Below are positions 41,932 to 50,649 of a stretch of 64,000 bases of DNA, one piece after another. The position numbers were made by a program, and so were the translations under genes. Positions within the stretch are counted from its first letter, which is position 1. Every line of letters begins with the position of its first letter. A model generated the notes under the pieces. That model made no database searches. It saw only the letters and a list, made by a program, of their open reading frames with translations, and was not told where the DNA came from. Source of the DNA: CAVQXR01 sp963717955 (GTDB taxonomy: Bacteria > Actinomycetota > Thermoleophilia > Gaiellales > Gaiellaceae); assembly GCA_963717955.1 (NCBI GenBank), contig CAVQXR010000001.1, positions 2,480,001 to 2,544,000 of the forward strand, given 5' to 3'.

Positions 41932-42714
41932 ATGTTCACGATCACGCCGATGGTCGTCGCGATCGGCCCGCAGCGGGAGAAGAGCCGCTTCACGTACATG
42001 CACAACTTCGGAGACAAGGTGGACATCCCGTACGTCTCGTGGTTGCTCCAGGGGGACGGGCGGAACATCCTCGTCGATGCCGGGTGCAGCGCCACCGACT
42101 ACCGGGAGCGGATCCGCGGCGAGGGGCCGCTCATGCTCGCCGGCGAGACGTTTCAGGACGTGGTCGACGTCAAGCCGATCGAGGAGCATTTCGCGGAGCA
42201 CGGGTTGACCTACGACGACATCGACACGTTCGTCCAGACCCATCTCGACTGGGACCACTGCATGAACACGACGAAGTTCCGCCGTTCCCGGATCCTGATC
42301 CAGCGGAACGAGTGGACGAGGATCCCGGTGCACCCGCTGTTCGCCTCGACGTACGCGCCGAAGGAGCACTACGAGGAGATCTCGCGCCTGAACGTCGAGT
42401 TCGTGGAGGGTGACTACGAGCTCGCGAACGGCGTCCGGGTCATGCTCACGCCCGGGCACAGCCCGGGCGGTCAGTCGGTCGTCGTCGACACGGACGCCGG
42501 GACGTACGTGATCGCCGGCATGTGCACGATCCGCGAGAACTTCTACCCGCCCGAGGAGGTGCTGAAGAAAGGGACGTACCGGGTGATCCCGACCGGCATG
42601 CACATGGACCCGATCCTCACCTACGACTCGATGCTGAGGATCCTCGACGTCGGCAAGGACCAGGTGCTGCCGTTCCACGACATCGCGGTGCTCGAGATGG
42701 AGACGATCGGCTGA
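41932..42714 (+). CDS. MBL-fold hydrolase, N-acyl-homoserine-lactonase-like, altered metal ligands
   Basis: A 260-residue metallo-beta-lactamase-fold protein resembling the lactonase family. The metal motif reads QTHLDWDHCMN, so the second His of HxHxDH is Asp. TPGHSPGGQS keeps the next His, but the bridging Asp position (normally in AGD) reads IAGMCTIREN. The last His is in LPFHDIAV. It is embedded between the large and FAD subunits of the molybdenum hydroxylase, so hydrolysis of a cyclic amide or lactone product is a fair guess. GAGGAAAGCGAGG precedes ATG 41932. Confidence 0.78.
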   Translation: MFTITPMVVAIGPQREKSRFTYMHNFGDKVDIPYVSWLLQGDGRNILVDAGCSATDYRERIRGEGPLMLAGETFQDVVDVKPIEEHFAEHGLTYDDIDTFVQTHLDWDHCMNTTKFRRSRILIQRNEWTRIPVHPLFASTYAPKEHYEEISRLNVEFVEGDYELANGVRVMLTPGHSPGGQSVVVDTDAGTYVIAGMCTIRENFYPPEEVLKKGTYRVIPTGMHMDPILTYDSMLRILDVGKDQVLPFHDIAVLEMETIG

Positions 42715-43580
42715 AGCCGGCGCCGTTTCGCTACGCACGCCCGGAGAGCCTCGATGAGGCACTCGCGCTGCTCGCCGCCCACGGTGACGACGCGAAGGTC
42801 ATCGCAGGCGGTCAGAGCCTCGGCCCGCTCCTGAACCTCCGGCTCGCCGGCCCGGCGCTGCTCGTCGACCTGAACCGGCTGCCGCTGGCCGGCATCTCGG
42901 TCGAGGGCGCAGTGCTCGTGGTCGGTGCACTCACGCGGCAACGCGATGCCGAACGGGATCCTGCGGTCGCGGACGCGGCGCCGCTCCTCGCGGAGGCGCT
43001 GCCCTGGGTCGGTCACATCGCCGTCCGTAACCGGGGCACGATCGGAGGGAGCCTGGCGCACGCCGACCCGGCGGCCGAGCTGCCGGCCACCGCCGTGGCC
43101 CTGGGCGCGGAGGTGGTCGCCGAGAGCATTCGCGGCGCACGGACGATTCCCGCGGCCGGGCTGTTCCTCGCCCCGCTGCAGACGGTGCTCGAGCCGGACG
43201 AGCTCCTCACCGGCGTCCGCGTCCCGGTGGCCCGGCCGGGCACCGGCTCCGCCTGGGTCGAGCTGGCGAGAAGGCACGGCGACTTCGCGATCGCCGGCGC
43301 CGCGGTGACCCTGACACTGGACGGCGACGGCTCGGTCGCCGGCGCCGCGGTCGTGCTCTCGGGCGTCGGGCCGACCCCGACCGACGTCGGCCGGGCCGCC
43401 GAGGCCCTCGGCGGCGCCGTTCCCGACCGCCGGGCCTTCGAAGCCGTCGCCTCGCTCGCCGCCGAGGCCTGTCGCCCCGCCTCCGATCTCCATGCCTCTG
43501 CGACCTACCGGCGGCGGGTGGCCGGCGTGCTCGCCCGCCGCGCGCTGGAGCGTGCGTATGATCGCGCCCGTGCCGGCTGA
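42711..43580 (+). CDS. Xanthine-dehydrogenase-family FAD-binding subunit
   Basis: A CoxM/XdhB-type subunit of about 289 residues. FRYARPESLDEALALLA opens the PCMH domain; AGGQSLGPLLNLRLA and VRNRGTIGGSLAHADPAAELP are the FAD-binding loops. It passes electrons between the 2Fe-2S subunit and the final acceptor. No ATG, GTG or TTG precedes the conserved start in frame; CTG at 42711 overlaps the MBL stop as CTGA, matching the overlap style of the neighbours, so I use it. Confidence 0.86.
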   Translation: MKPAPFRYARPESLDEALALLAAHGDDAKVIAGGQSLGPLLNLRLAGPALLVDLNRLPLAGISVEGAVLVVGALTRQRDAERDPAVADAAPLLAEALPWVGHIAVRNRGTIGGSLAHADPAAELPATAVALGAEVVAESIRGARTIPAAGLFLAPLQTVLEPDELLTGVRVPVARPGTGSAWVELARRHGDFAIAGAAVTLTLDGDGSVAGAAVVLSGVGPTPTDVGRAAEALGGAVPDRRAFEAVASLAAEACRPASDLHASATYRRRVAGVLARRALERAYDRARAG

Positions 43581-44049
43581 GGTGGCGATCGCGCTCACGG
43601 TCAACGGGGCCGCGGTCGAGGCCACGGTCGAGCCACGCCTGACGCTCGCGGACTTCCTCCGCGACCGGCTAGGCCTGACCGGAACGCACCTCGGTTGCGA
43701 GCACGGAGTGTGCGGCGCCTGCACCATCGTCTGGGACGGCCGCACCGCCCGCTCGTGCATCGCCTACGCGGCACAGGCAGACGGGGCGGAGCTGATGACG
43801 GTCGAGGGGCTGGCCGCCGCGGACGGCACCCTGCATCCGATCCAGCAGGCGTTCCACGAGTGCCACGGGCTCCAGTGCGGGTTCTGCACGCCCGGATTCC
43901 TGCTCGCCGCGTACGAGCTGCTCCGGGATCGCGCCGGTCCCGGAGACCGCGAGATCCGCGAGGCTCTGTCCGGCAACCTGTGCCGCTGCACGGGCTACGA
44001 GGGCATCGTCGAGGCCGTGAAGCTGGCCGACGCCCGCTGGGAGCGATGA
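43558..44049 (+). CDS. Xanthine-dehydrogenase-family 2Fe-2S subunit
   Basis: A 163-residue CoxS-type protein. The plant-type cluster is GCEHGVCGACTIVWDG with a further Cys in ARSCIAYA, and the second cluster is LQCGFCTPGFLLAA and NLCRCTGYEGIVEAV. All eight cysteines are present. ATG 43558 overlaps the FAD subunit by 23 bp; GTG 43582 would avoid the overlap. It completes the L-M-S set and is followed by a rhodanese stub. Confidence 0.9.
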   Translation: MIAPVPAEVAIALTVNGAAVEATVEPRLTLADFLRDRLGLTGTHLGCEHGVCGACTIVWDGRTARSCIAYAAQADGAELMTVEGLAAADGTLHPIQQAFHECHGLQCGFCTPGFLLAAYELLRDRAGPGDREIREALSGNLCRCTGYEGIVEAVKLADARWER

Positions 44050-44210
44050 GCCGCGACTTCCTGATCTCCGCGGCCGAGCTGGCCGACCGGCTCGGAGACC
44101 ACTGCGTCGTCGCCGCCGCCGTCAGGACGGCGCCCGCTGGAGCCGTGCCTCGCGCAGCATGTGCTCGGCGCAGCGGAGCGCGAAGGCGCAGATCGTCGCC
44201 GTCGGGTTGA
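44046..44210 (+). pseudogene. Truncated rhodanese/sulfurtransferase N-terminus
   Basis: ATG 44046 overlaps the 2Fe-2S subunit stop. The first 22 residues, FLISAAELADRLGDHCVV, look like the start of a sulfurtransferase (normally continuing into VVDVRW). After about 44111 the frame runs antisense through the end of the GMC oxidoreductase gene and no longer resembles rhodanese. This suggests the operon once continued with a sulfurtransferase and was cut by a rearrangement. The match is short, so the family call is tentative. Confidence 0.5.
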
Positions 44211-45747
44211 CCGCTCCGGCCGTGACGAACACGCTGCCGTCTGCGACGAACAGATTCGGCACGTCGTGCGTCCGCCCGTACGGATCGCAGACCGACGTGT
44301 CCGGGTCGTGGCCGATCCGCGCCGTGCCGAGCAGGTGCCAGCCGCAGTCGGCGTGGATCCGCGCCACCCGGGTCTCGATCGCGCCCGCCGCGTCGTGGGC
44401 TTCGATCGCCCGCGCGATGTTGAACTCGAGCGCCGCCTCGGCGTGCTCCGGTACGCGGTAGGCGATCCTCGGCGCCGGGATGCCGGCCGGATCGACCAGC
44501 TGTGGGTCGAGTGTGACGCGGTTCTCCGCGTCCGGCAGGTCCTCTGCGGTGATGAACCAGTCGAACGAGCGGCCGAGCAGGCGCCTGACGCTGGCGTGGA
44601 TCGCCGCCCCCGAGGTCTCCGGCGGCGAGAGCCGCCAGAGCAGCAGCTGGGGCCCGAAGCCGGGGACGAGATCCCATTTGGCGCCGCGGACGAACCCCCG
44701 CGAGGCATCCGTCTCGTAGAACTGGAGCGAGCCGAGCGGCTGGCCGGCCGGCCCGTGCCAGCTCTGCAGGTCCTCGTCGTAGATGCCCAGGACCGACGCC
44801 GCCGGATGGAGCATCAGGCGGCGACCGACGAGGCCGGAGGAGTTGGCGAGGCCGTCCGGGAACCGGGCCGAGCGGGAGAGCAGGAGCAGGCGGGAGGTGC
44901 CGATCCCGTTCGCGGCGAGCACGACGACGGACGCCTCCTGCAGGTGCTCGCGACCCTTGCCGTCGACGTAGACGGCACCCTTCGCGAGGCCGCCGCCGTC
45001 GAGCACGATCTCGCGGACCCGGGCGCCGGTGACGAGCCGGGCCCCGTGCGCGAGGGCGTCGGGCCAGTGTGTGAGGTCGGTGGAGGCCTTCGCTCCCTCC
45101 GGGCAGCCGGTCTGGCAGGTGCCGCGGCGGGCGCACCGGGCGAGTCGCCCGTGCTCCCGCGAGGGGATCGCGTTCGTTCCCGGCCACCAGTGCCACCCGA
45201 GGCGGTTCATGCCCTGCGCGGCCGTCCGGCCCATTGCGCCGATCGGGTGGGCGGGAAGCGGCGGCGGCGCCCCGGGCGGGTAGGCGGGATCGCCGGCGTG
45301 CCCGGAGACCCCCATCTCCCGGTCGATCCGCTCGTAGTAGGGCAGCAGCTCCTCGTACGACAGGGGCCAGTCGTCGGCGACGCCGTCGAGCGTCCGCACG
45401 CGGAAATCGGACGGCAGCAGCCGCGGCCAGATCGCGGTGTAGTGGATCGTGCTCCCGCCGACCGCGTTGAACATGAGGGGCGCGATCTCCGCCGAGGAGA
45501 CGTCGCACGGATAGTCGGCCGGGAGCCGGCGGACGTTCGGGTTCGGATGCCAGGCCTTCGAGAGGCAGAGCTCCCAGGGCTCGCTCGCGGCCGGATACTC
45601 GTCGGCGGCATGCCAGCGGCCCTGCTCGAGGCAGACCACGTCGAGCCCGGCCTCTGCGAGCCGCCTGGTGACAACGGCGCCGGCCGCGCCCGCGCCGACC
45701 ACGAGGACATCGGCGCGCTCCGCCCCGTCGCGGCGGGGGCGGGTCAC
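44122..45747 (-). CDS. GMC-family FAD oxidoreductase
   Basis: A 541-residue flavoprotein. VLVVGAGAAGAVVTRRLAEAG (about 12-32) binds FAD, FNAVGGSTIHYTAIWPRLLP is the family loop, CARRGTCQTGCPEGAKAS a Cys-rich stretch, and the active His lies in DCGWHLLGTARIGHDP, followed by NLFVADGSVFVTAGAVNPT. Enzymes of this type oxidise alcohols or sugars. GTG 45747 overlaps the M20 stop, so both belong to one leftward unit. Its position abutting the hydroxylase operon may be recent. Confidence 0.86.
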   Translation of the reverse strand: MTRPRRDGAERADVLVVGAGAAGAVVTRRLAEAGLDVVCLEQGRWHAADEYPAASEPWELCLSKAWHPNPNVRRLPADYPCDVSSAEIAPLMFNAVGGSTIHYTAIWPRLLPSDFRVRTLDGVADDWPLSYEELLPYYERIDREMGVSGHAGDPAYPPGAPPPLPAHPIGAMGRTAAQGMNRLGWHWWPGTNAIPSREHGRLARCARRGTCQTGCPEGAKASTDLTHWPDALAHGARLVTGARVREIVLDGGGLAKGAVYVDGKGREHLQEASVVVLAANGIGTSRLLLLSRSARFPDGLANSSGLVGRRLMLHPAASVLGIYDEDLQSWHGPAGQPLGSLQFYETDASRGFVRGAKWDLVPGFGPQLLLWRLSPPETSGAAIHASVRRLLGRSFDWFITAEDLPDAENRVTLDPQLVDPAGIPAPRIAYRVPEHAEAALEFNIARAIEAHDAAGAIETRVARIHADCGWHLLGTARIGHDPDTSVCDPYGRTHDVPNLFVADGSVFVTAGAVNPTATICAFALRCAEHMLREARLQRAPS

Positions 45748-47027
45748 CCCGGCGGGCGCGGCAGGTTGCACCAGCCGGCGATGAACCGCGCCATCACCTG
45801 CGCGAACGTCACGAGCTGCTCCTCGTCGACCCACTCGTCGACGGCGTGGGCTTGCGCGAGCGTTCCGGGCCCGAAGATCGCCGCCGGGACCCCGGCGTGG
45901 CCGAACCAGCCGCCATCGGTGACCGTCGCGGACATGTCGAGCACGGGCTCAGCACCCGTCTGCGCGCGGTAGGCGCCGGCGAGGGCGGCCACGCCCGGAT
46001 GCGCCGGTTCGAGGTCGAGGGATGGGAAGATCTCCCCCTGCTCCTCGATCATCGAACGGCCGCCCCAGCGGAACGTGGGTGGGTGGACGCGCAGCCATGG
46101 ATCGGCTGCGGCGGCGGCAAGCACGTGGGCCTCGATCTCGTCCGTGATCTGCTCGAAGGTCTCGTCGGGGTAGAAGTGGACGGTCACCCAGAGCGCGCAG
46201 CGGTCGGCGACGAACGCGGCATGACGGCCGCCCTCGATGACGGCCGGGTTGATCGTGTTCACGCCCGCCGGGAACCCGGGGTGGCTCTTCGTCACGGCCC
46301 AGTGGCGCTCGAGCTCCTGCAGGGCGACGATCACCTTCACCATCTTCTCGATCGCGCTCGCGCCGGCGACGCCGCCGCCCGCGTGGATCATCCGCGACCG
46401 CATCCCGTCGTGGAACGTCTCCGGGCTCTCGACGGTGATCCAGCCGGTGATCACGCCGCCCTGCCCCTGGAGGTGCAGGTCGCTCGTGTCGACCACGACC
46501 GCGAAGTCTGCCGTGTGGCCGGCCTCGAGCACCGCCCGCGTGCCGGCTTCGCCGACCTCCTCGCCCGTCACCGACTGGAGCTGCAGGTCGCCACGCAGCT
46601 CGACGCCGTGCTCGGCGAGCAACTCGATGGCGAACAGGCTGGCGGCGATGCCACCCTTCATGTCGGCCACCCCGCGCCCGTAGACGCGGCCCCCGGCTCG
46701 GGTGAGCGCGAACGGCGTATGCGACCAGTTCGCGTCGTCCCCGACCTCGGCGACGTCCACGTGGCCGTTGACGATCAGGCTCCTATGGGCATCGCGGTCG
46801 ATGCCCCGCCGTGTCCCGACGATGTTGACGTCGCCCTCGTAGTGCGGGATCCGCTCGACGTCGAACCCGGCGGCGGCCAGCCGGCCGGTCAGCCAGTCCT
46901 GGGCCGGAATGGTGTTACGCGCGGGCGGGCTCGGGGTCGCGAACCCGACGAGCCGCTCGAGCAGCGCGAGGAGCTCCCCCCGGCGCTCGCCGATCGCCGC
47001 GACGGCACGGTCGAGCGCGGTCGGCAC
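45744..47027 (-). CDS. M20-family dipeptidase/deacylase (ArgE/DapE-like)
   Basis: A 427-residue zinc hydrolase. LIVNGHVDVAEVG (about 84-96) and GRGVADMKGGIAAS (about 116-129) carry His and Asp, QSVTGEEVGEAG the Glu pair, and FGPGTLAQAHAVDEWV the C-terminal His. It is the third M20 protein in the window, of a different subgroup from those at 27604 and 29760. It lies between acsA (19 bp upstream) and the GMC gene. No operator-like site is near it, so it may not belong to the GntR set. Confidence 0.86.
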   Translation of the reverse strand: MPTALDRAVAAIGERRGELLALLERLVGFATPSPPARNTIPAQDWLTGRLAAAGFDVERIPHYEGDVNIVGTRRGIDRDAHRSLIVNGHVDVAEVGDDANWSHTPFALTRAGGRVYGRGVADMKGGIAASLFAIELLAEHGVELRGDLQLQSVTGEEVGEAGTRAVLEAGHTADFAVVVDTSDLHLQGQGGVITGWITVESPETFHDGMRSRMIHAGGGVAGASAIEKMVKVIVALQELERHWAVTKSHPGFPAGVNTINPAVIEGGRHAAFVADRCALWVTVHFYPDETFEQITDEIEAHVLAAAAADPWLRVHPPTFRWGGRSMIEEQGEIFPSLDLEPAHPGVAALAGAYRAQTGAEPVLDMSATVTDGGWFGHAGVPAAIFGPGTLAQAHAVDEWVDEEQLVTFAQVMARFIAGWCNLPRPPG

Positions 47028-47045
47028 CGCTATCGATCCCGTCCC

Positions 47046-49025
47046 TCAGGCCCGCCCGAGCGCCCGGTCGGCCTTCTGCTTCAGGTCGTCGACGATCGAG
47101 GGGTCCCGCAGCGTGGTCGTGTCGCCGAGGTCGTCGCCCTCGGCGATGTTCTTGAGCAGGCGGCGCATGATCTTGCCCGACCGCGTCTTGGGCAGATCGT
47201 CGCCGAACAGCACCGCCGCCGGGCGCGCGATCTTCCCGATCTTCTCCGCAACGAACTCGCGAAGCTCGTCCGCGAGGTCGTCGGTCGAGCCGAAGCCCTC
47301 CTTGAGCAGGACGAAGCACACGATGCGCTGGCCCTTGTCGGGGTCGAATGCCCCGGTCGCGGCCGCCTCGGCCACGGCCGGGTGCTCGACGAGGGTCGAC
47401 TCGATCTCGGTGGTCGAGAGCCGGTGGCCGGCGACGTTGATCACGTCGTCGATCCTGCCCATGAGCCAGAAGAAGCCGTCCTCGTCGCACTTCGCGCCGT
47501 CGCCGGTGACGTACGTCTCGGGGCCGTACTTCGAGAAGTACGTGCGCACGTAGCGGTCGTCCTCGCCGAACAGGGTGCGGGCGATCCCGGGCCAGGGCTG
47601 GCGCATGACGAGGAAGCCGCCGGTCCCGGGCTCGGCCGGGTTGCCCTGCTCGTCCACGATCTCGGATCTGATACCGGGGAACGAAACCGTTGCCGACCCC
47701 GGCTTCAGCGTCGTGACTCCCGGCAGCGGGCTGATCAGGATCCCGCCCGTCTCGGTCTGCCACCAGGTGTCGACGACCGGGCATCGCCCACCGCCGATGA
47801 CCTTCCAGTACCAGACCCACGCCTCCGGGTTGATCGGCTCGCCGACGGTGCCGAGCACGCGCAGCGACGAGAGGTCGTGCCGGTTCGGGTACTCCTCCCC
47901 GACCTTCACGAACGCCCGGATCAGCGTGGGAGCCGTGTAGTAGGAGTTGACCCTGTAGCGCTCGACGATCTGCCAGTGCCGGTCCCAGTCGGGGTAGGCG
48001 GGGTCTCCCTCGTACAGCACCGAGGTGCAGCCGTTGGCGAGGGGGCCGTAGACGATGTAGGAGTGGCCGGTCACCCAGCCGACGTCGGCTGCGCACCACC
48101 AGACCGTGTCGTCGTGGATGTCGAAGATCCACTTGTGCGTCACGGCTGCGTGCAGCAGGTAGCCGGCGCTCGTGTGCAGGACGCCCTTCGGCTTCGCGGT
48201 CGAGCCCGAGGTGTGCAGCAGGAACAGCGTGTCCTCGGCCGCCATCGGCTCGGGCTCGCACACATCCGCCGCCTCGGCGGCGAGGTCGTGCCACCAGACG
48301 TCACGGTCGTCCTCCCATGGAACCGGTTCCCCGGTGCGCCGGTGGACGACGACGTGCTCGATGTCGGGTGCCGCCGCCACGGCCATGTCGGCATTCGCCT
48401 TGAGCGGCACCTTGCCACCCTTGCGCCATGCCTCGTCCTGGGTGATCAGGGCCGTCGCCCCCGAGTCCTGGAGGCGCTCGGCGAGGGACTCGGCCGAGAA
48501 CCCGCCGAAGACGACGATGTGAGGCGCACCGATCCGCGCGCAGGCGAGCATCGCGACCGCGACCTCGGGGACCATGCCCATGTAGATCCCGACGCGGTCG
48601 CCCTTCTTCACCCCGAGCTTGCGCAGCCCGTTCGCGAGCCGGCTGACCTCCCGGAGCAGCTCCGCGTACGTGAGATCGCGCGCCTCCCCCGGCGCCTCGG
48701 CGACCCAGTGGTAGGCGATCCGGTCCCCGCGCCCGGCCGCGACGTGCCGGTCGAGGCAGTTGTACGAGACGTTGAGCACCCCGTCCTCGAACCACGTGAC
48801 GTGCGGCGGTGTCCAGGTGAGGCCCGTCGTCGGCTCGACCTCCCAGTCGATGAACTCGTCGGCCAGCCGGGTCCAGAAGGCCTCGAAGTCCTCCTGCGCC
48901 TCGCGGTACACGCTGTCGTCCGCGATGATCGCGCCTCGCCGAAACTCCTCCGGCGGAGGGAACGTCCGGTGCTCCTTCAGGAGCCCCTCGATGAGGGATC
49001 GGGCCTCCGCGCGCGTGTCGGACAT
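47046..49025 (-). CDS. acsA: Acetyl-CoA synthetase (AMP-forming)
   Basis: A 659-residue adenylate-forming enzyme. The P-loop-like LLHTSGSTAKPKGVLHT, YTAPTLIRAF, VDTWWQTETGG, YVTGDGAKCDEDGFFWLMGR, and the C-terminal PKTRSGKIMRRLLK with the regulatory and catalytic lysine are all present. Length and motifs fit acetate-specific Acs. ATG 49025 has GAGGGAGA upstream. It would activate acetate, including any released if a 2-methylpyrimidine ring is cleaved, though it is equally a general housekeeping gene. Confidence 0.92.
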   Translation of the reverse strand: MSDTRAEARSLIEGLLKEHRTFPPPEEFRRGAIIADDSVYREAQEDFEAFWTRLADEFIDWEVEPTTGLTWTPPHVTWFEDGVLNVSYNCLDRHVAAGRGDRIAYHWVAEAPGEARDLTYAELLREVSRLANGLRKLGVKKGDRVGIYMGMVPEVAVAMLACARIGAPHIVVFGGFSAESLAERLQDSGATALITQDEAWRKGGKVPLKANADMAVAAAPDIEHVVVHRRTGEPVPWEDDRDVWWHDLAAEAADVCEPEPMAAEDTLFLLHTSGSTAKPKGVLHTSAGYLLHAAVTHKWIFDIHDDTVWWCAADVGWVTGHSYIVYGPLANGCTSVLYEGDPAYPDWDRHWQIVERYRVNSYYTAPTLIRAFVKVGEEYPNRHDLSSLRVLGTVGEPINPEAWVWYWKVIGGGRCPVVDTWWQTETGGILISPLPGVTTLKPGSATVSFPGIRSEIVDEQGNPAEPGTGGFLVMRQPWPGIARTLFGEDDRYVRTYFSKYGPETYVTGDGAKCDEDGFFWLMGRIDDVINVAGHRLSTTEIESTLVEHPAVAEAAATGAFDPDKGQRIVCFVLLKEGFGSTDDLADELREFVAEKIGKIARPAAVLFGDDLPKTRSGKIMRRLLKNIAEGDDLGDTTTLRDPSIVDDLKQKADRALGRA

Positions 49026-49149
49026 ACGTCTCCCTCTGCTCGCCTGCCCGGCGAGCCAGCCTCGCCGGAGAACCGATGCCCCGAATGGATACCACACCAC
49101 AAACCTGCCTGGCGACGCGGCCCGTCGGGCGGGGCGCTACCCTTCTCGG

Positions 49150-50649
49150 GTGCGCGTACGTCGTCTGTTCGCCGTCGTTGCGACGGCGGCGCTTGCCGGC
49201 GCCGCGGCAGGAACGGCCGCCGAGGGCGAAGAGCCCCGTGCCTCCGCCTCGGCGTTCGGGGTCCTCGTCCGGCTCGCCGCCGGCGAGACGTTCGACGCAG
49301 GCTCGATCTCGGCCCCGCCCGACGGCTCTGCCAACCTCCCGGGGTTCCGCTACCCCGCGGCCGGCGATGTGGTCTCGGTCGGGAGCATCCAGACGGACGT
49401 CGCGACCGGCCCGGGCGCCGCCGCCCGTTCGCGGGCCTCGACCGTCGTGCGGGACGTCGACCTGTTCGGCGGCGCGCTGACGCTCGACGCGATCGCCCTC
49501 ACCGCGGAGGCGCGCGCCGCCCGCGATGGCGCGGCGGGCGACCTCAGCGGATCGAGCGTGTCGGGCCTGCGGGTCGCAGGCCAGCCGGTCGCCGCAGTGC
49601 CGAACCAGCGCATCCCGCTCGGGGACTGGGGCTACGCGGTCGTGCTCGAGCAGGCGGTCGCACGGGGCGACGACGAGGAGCACGCCTACCGCGGCTTCGT
49701 CGTCGGCGTTCACGTCCACCTCACGGCGGAACACGCGGGGCTTCCAGCCGGCGCCGAGGTCCTCGTGGGCTACGCCGAAGCGGCGACCCGCTGGCCGATC
49801 CCGCCCACCGAGCTTCCCGGCGAATCGGCCGGGGGGGGCGGGGACGCTGCCGGTCCGGGCGAGCAGAACGACGGCAGTGGGGCCGGGGCCCCGGGCGCGT
49901 TGCCCGACGAGCCGACCGTCCACCCGCCGGGCTCGCAACAGACGATCCCGGCGATCGTCCGCGACCCGCCGCCGGGCGTTCGCCCCGACATCACCGGCAA
50001 GGGCTACGTCTTCCCGGTCTACGGGCCGGCGTCGTTCTCCTCCGACTTCGGCTACCCGCGGGCGCTGACCGGCTGGCACCACGGGAACGACATCTTCGCG
50101 CCGCTCGGCGCTCCGATCCTCGCAGTCGCCGACGGCACGCTCTTCTCGGTCGGCTGGAACCAGGTCGGCGGCTGGCGACTGTGGCTTCGGGACGGCCAGG
50201 GGAACGAGTACTACTACGCACACCTCTCCGCCTACTCACCGCTCGCCGAGAACGGCGTTCGGGTTCGGGCGGGCGACGTGATCGGCTTCGTCGGCGACAC
50301 CGGCGACGCTCGCGGAACCCCGCCGCACCTGCACTTCGAGATCCACCCGGCCGCGCTGCTCGGGCTCGGCTACGACGGGGTGATCGACCCGTACGGCTAT
50401 CTGCTGAGCTGGCAGAGCGCGGAGGATCTGGCGATCAGCGTCGCACCCGGACAGGCCGAGGTCGGCAGCGGCCCCGCACCGGAGCCCGGGGCGGCGCTCC
50501 TCGACGTGCAGGACATCTCGTCGCACAGCGGCCTCGTCCCTGGACTGCTCGAGGAGGCGCTGGGGCTGCCGCTGCTCGTCGGAGAGAGCGCGCCGCTCGT
50601 GCCGGTCACCGTGCCCGGGCTCGTCGGCGCCGCGCCGGGCTTCAGCTAG
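49150..50649 (+). CDS. Secreted M23 (LytM-type) peptidase
   Basis: A 499-residue exported protein. Residues 1-24 are a signal peptide (RLFAVVATAALAGAAAGTAA). A region of unknown fold (about 30-215) and a Gly/Pro-rich linker (about 218-270) lead to the M23 domain with SDFGYPRALTGWHHGNDIF (His, Asp of HxxxD) and GTPPHLHFEIHP (HxH). Such enzymes cut peptidoglycan cross-links. GTG 49150 begins a strongly basic signal peptide. It converges on the SDR with the stops overlapping in CTAG. Confidence 0.87.
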   Translation: MRVRRLFAVVATAALAGAAAGTAAEGEEPRASASAFGVLVRLAAGETFDAGSISAPPDGSANLPGFRYPAAGDVVSVGSIQTDVATGPGAAARSRASTVVRDVDLFGGALTLDAIALTAEARAARDGAAGDLSGSSVSGLRVAGQPVAAVPNQRIPLGDWGYAVVLEQAVARGDDEEHAYRGFVVGVHVHLTAEHAGLPAGAEVLVGYAEAATRWPIPPTELPGESAGGGGDAAGPGEQNDGSGAGAPGALPDEPTVHPPGSQQTIPAIVRDPPPGVRPDITGKGYVFPVYGPASFSSDFGYPRALTGWHHGNDIFAPLGAPILAVADGTLFSVGWNQVGGWRLWLRDGQGNEYYYAHLSAYSPLAENGVRVRAGDVIGFVGDTGDARGTPPHLHFEIHPAALLGLGYDGVIDPYGYLLSWQSAEDLAISVAPGQAEVGSGPAPEPGAALLDVQDISSHSGLVPGLLEEALGLPLLVGESAPLVPVTVPGLVGAAPGFS

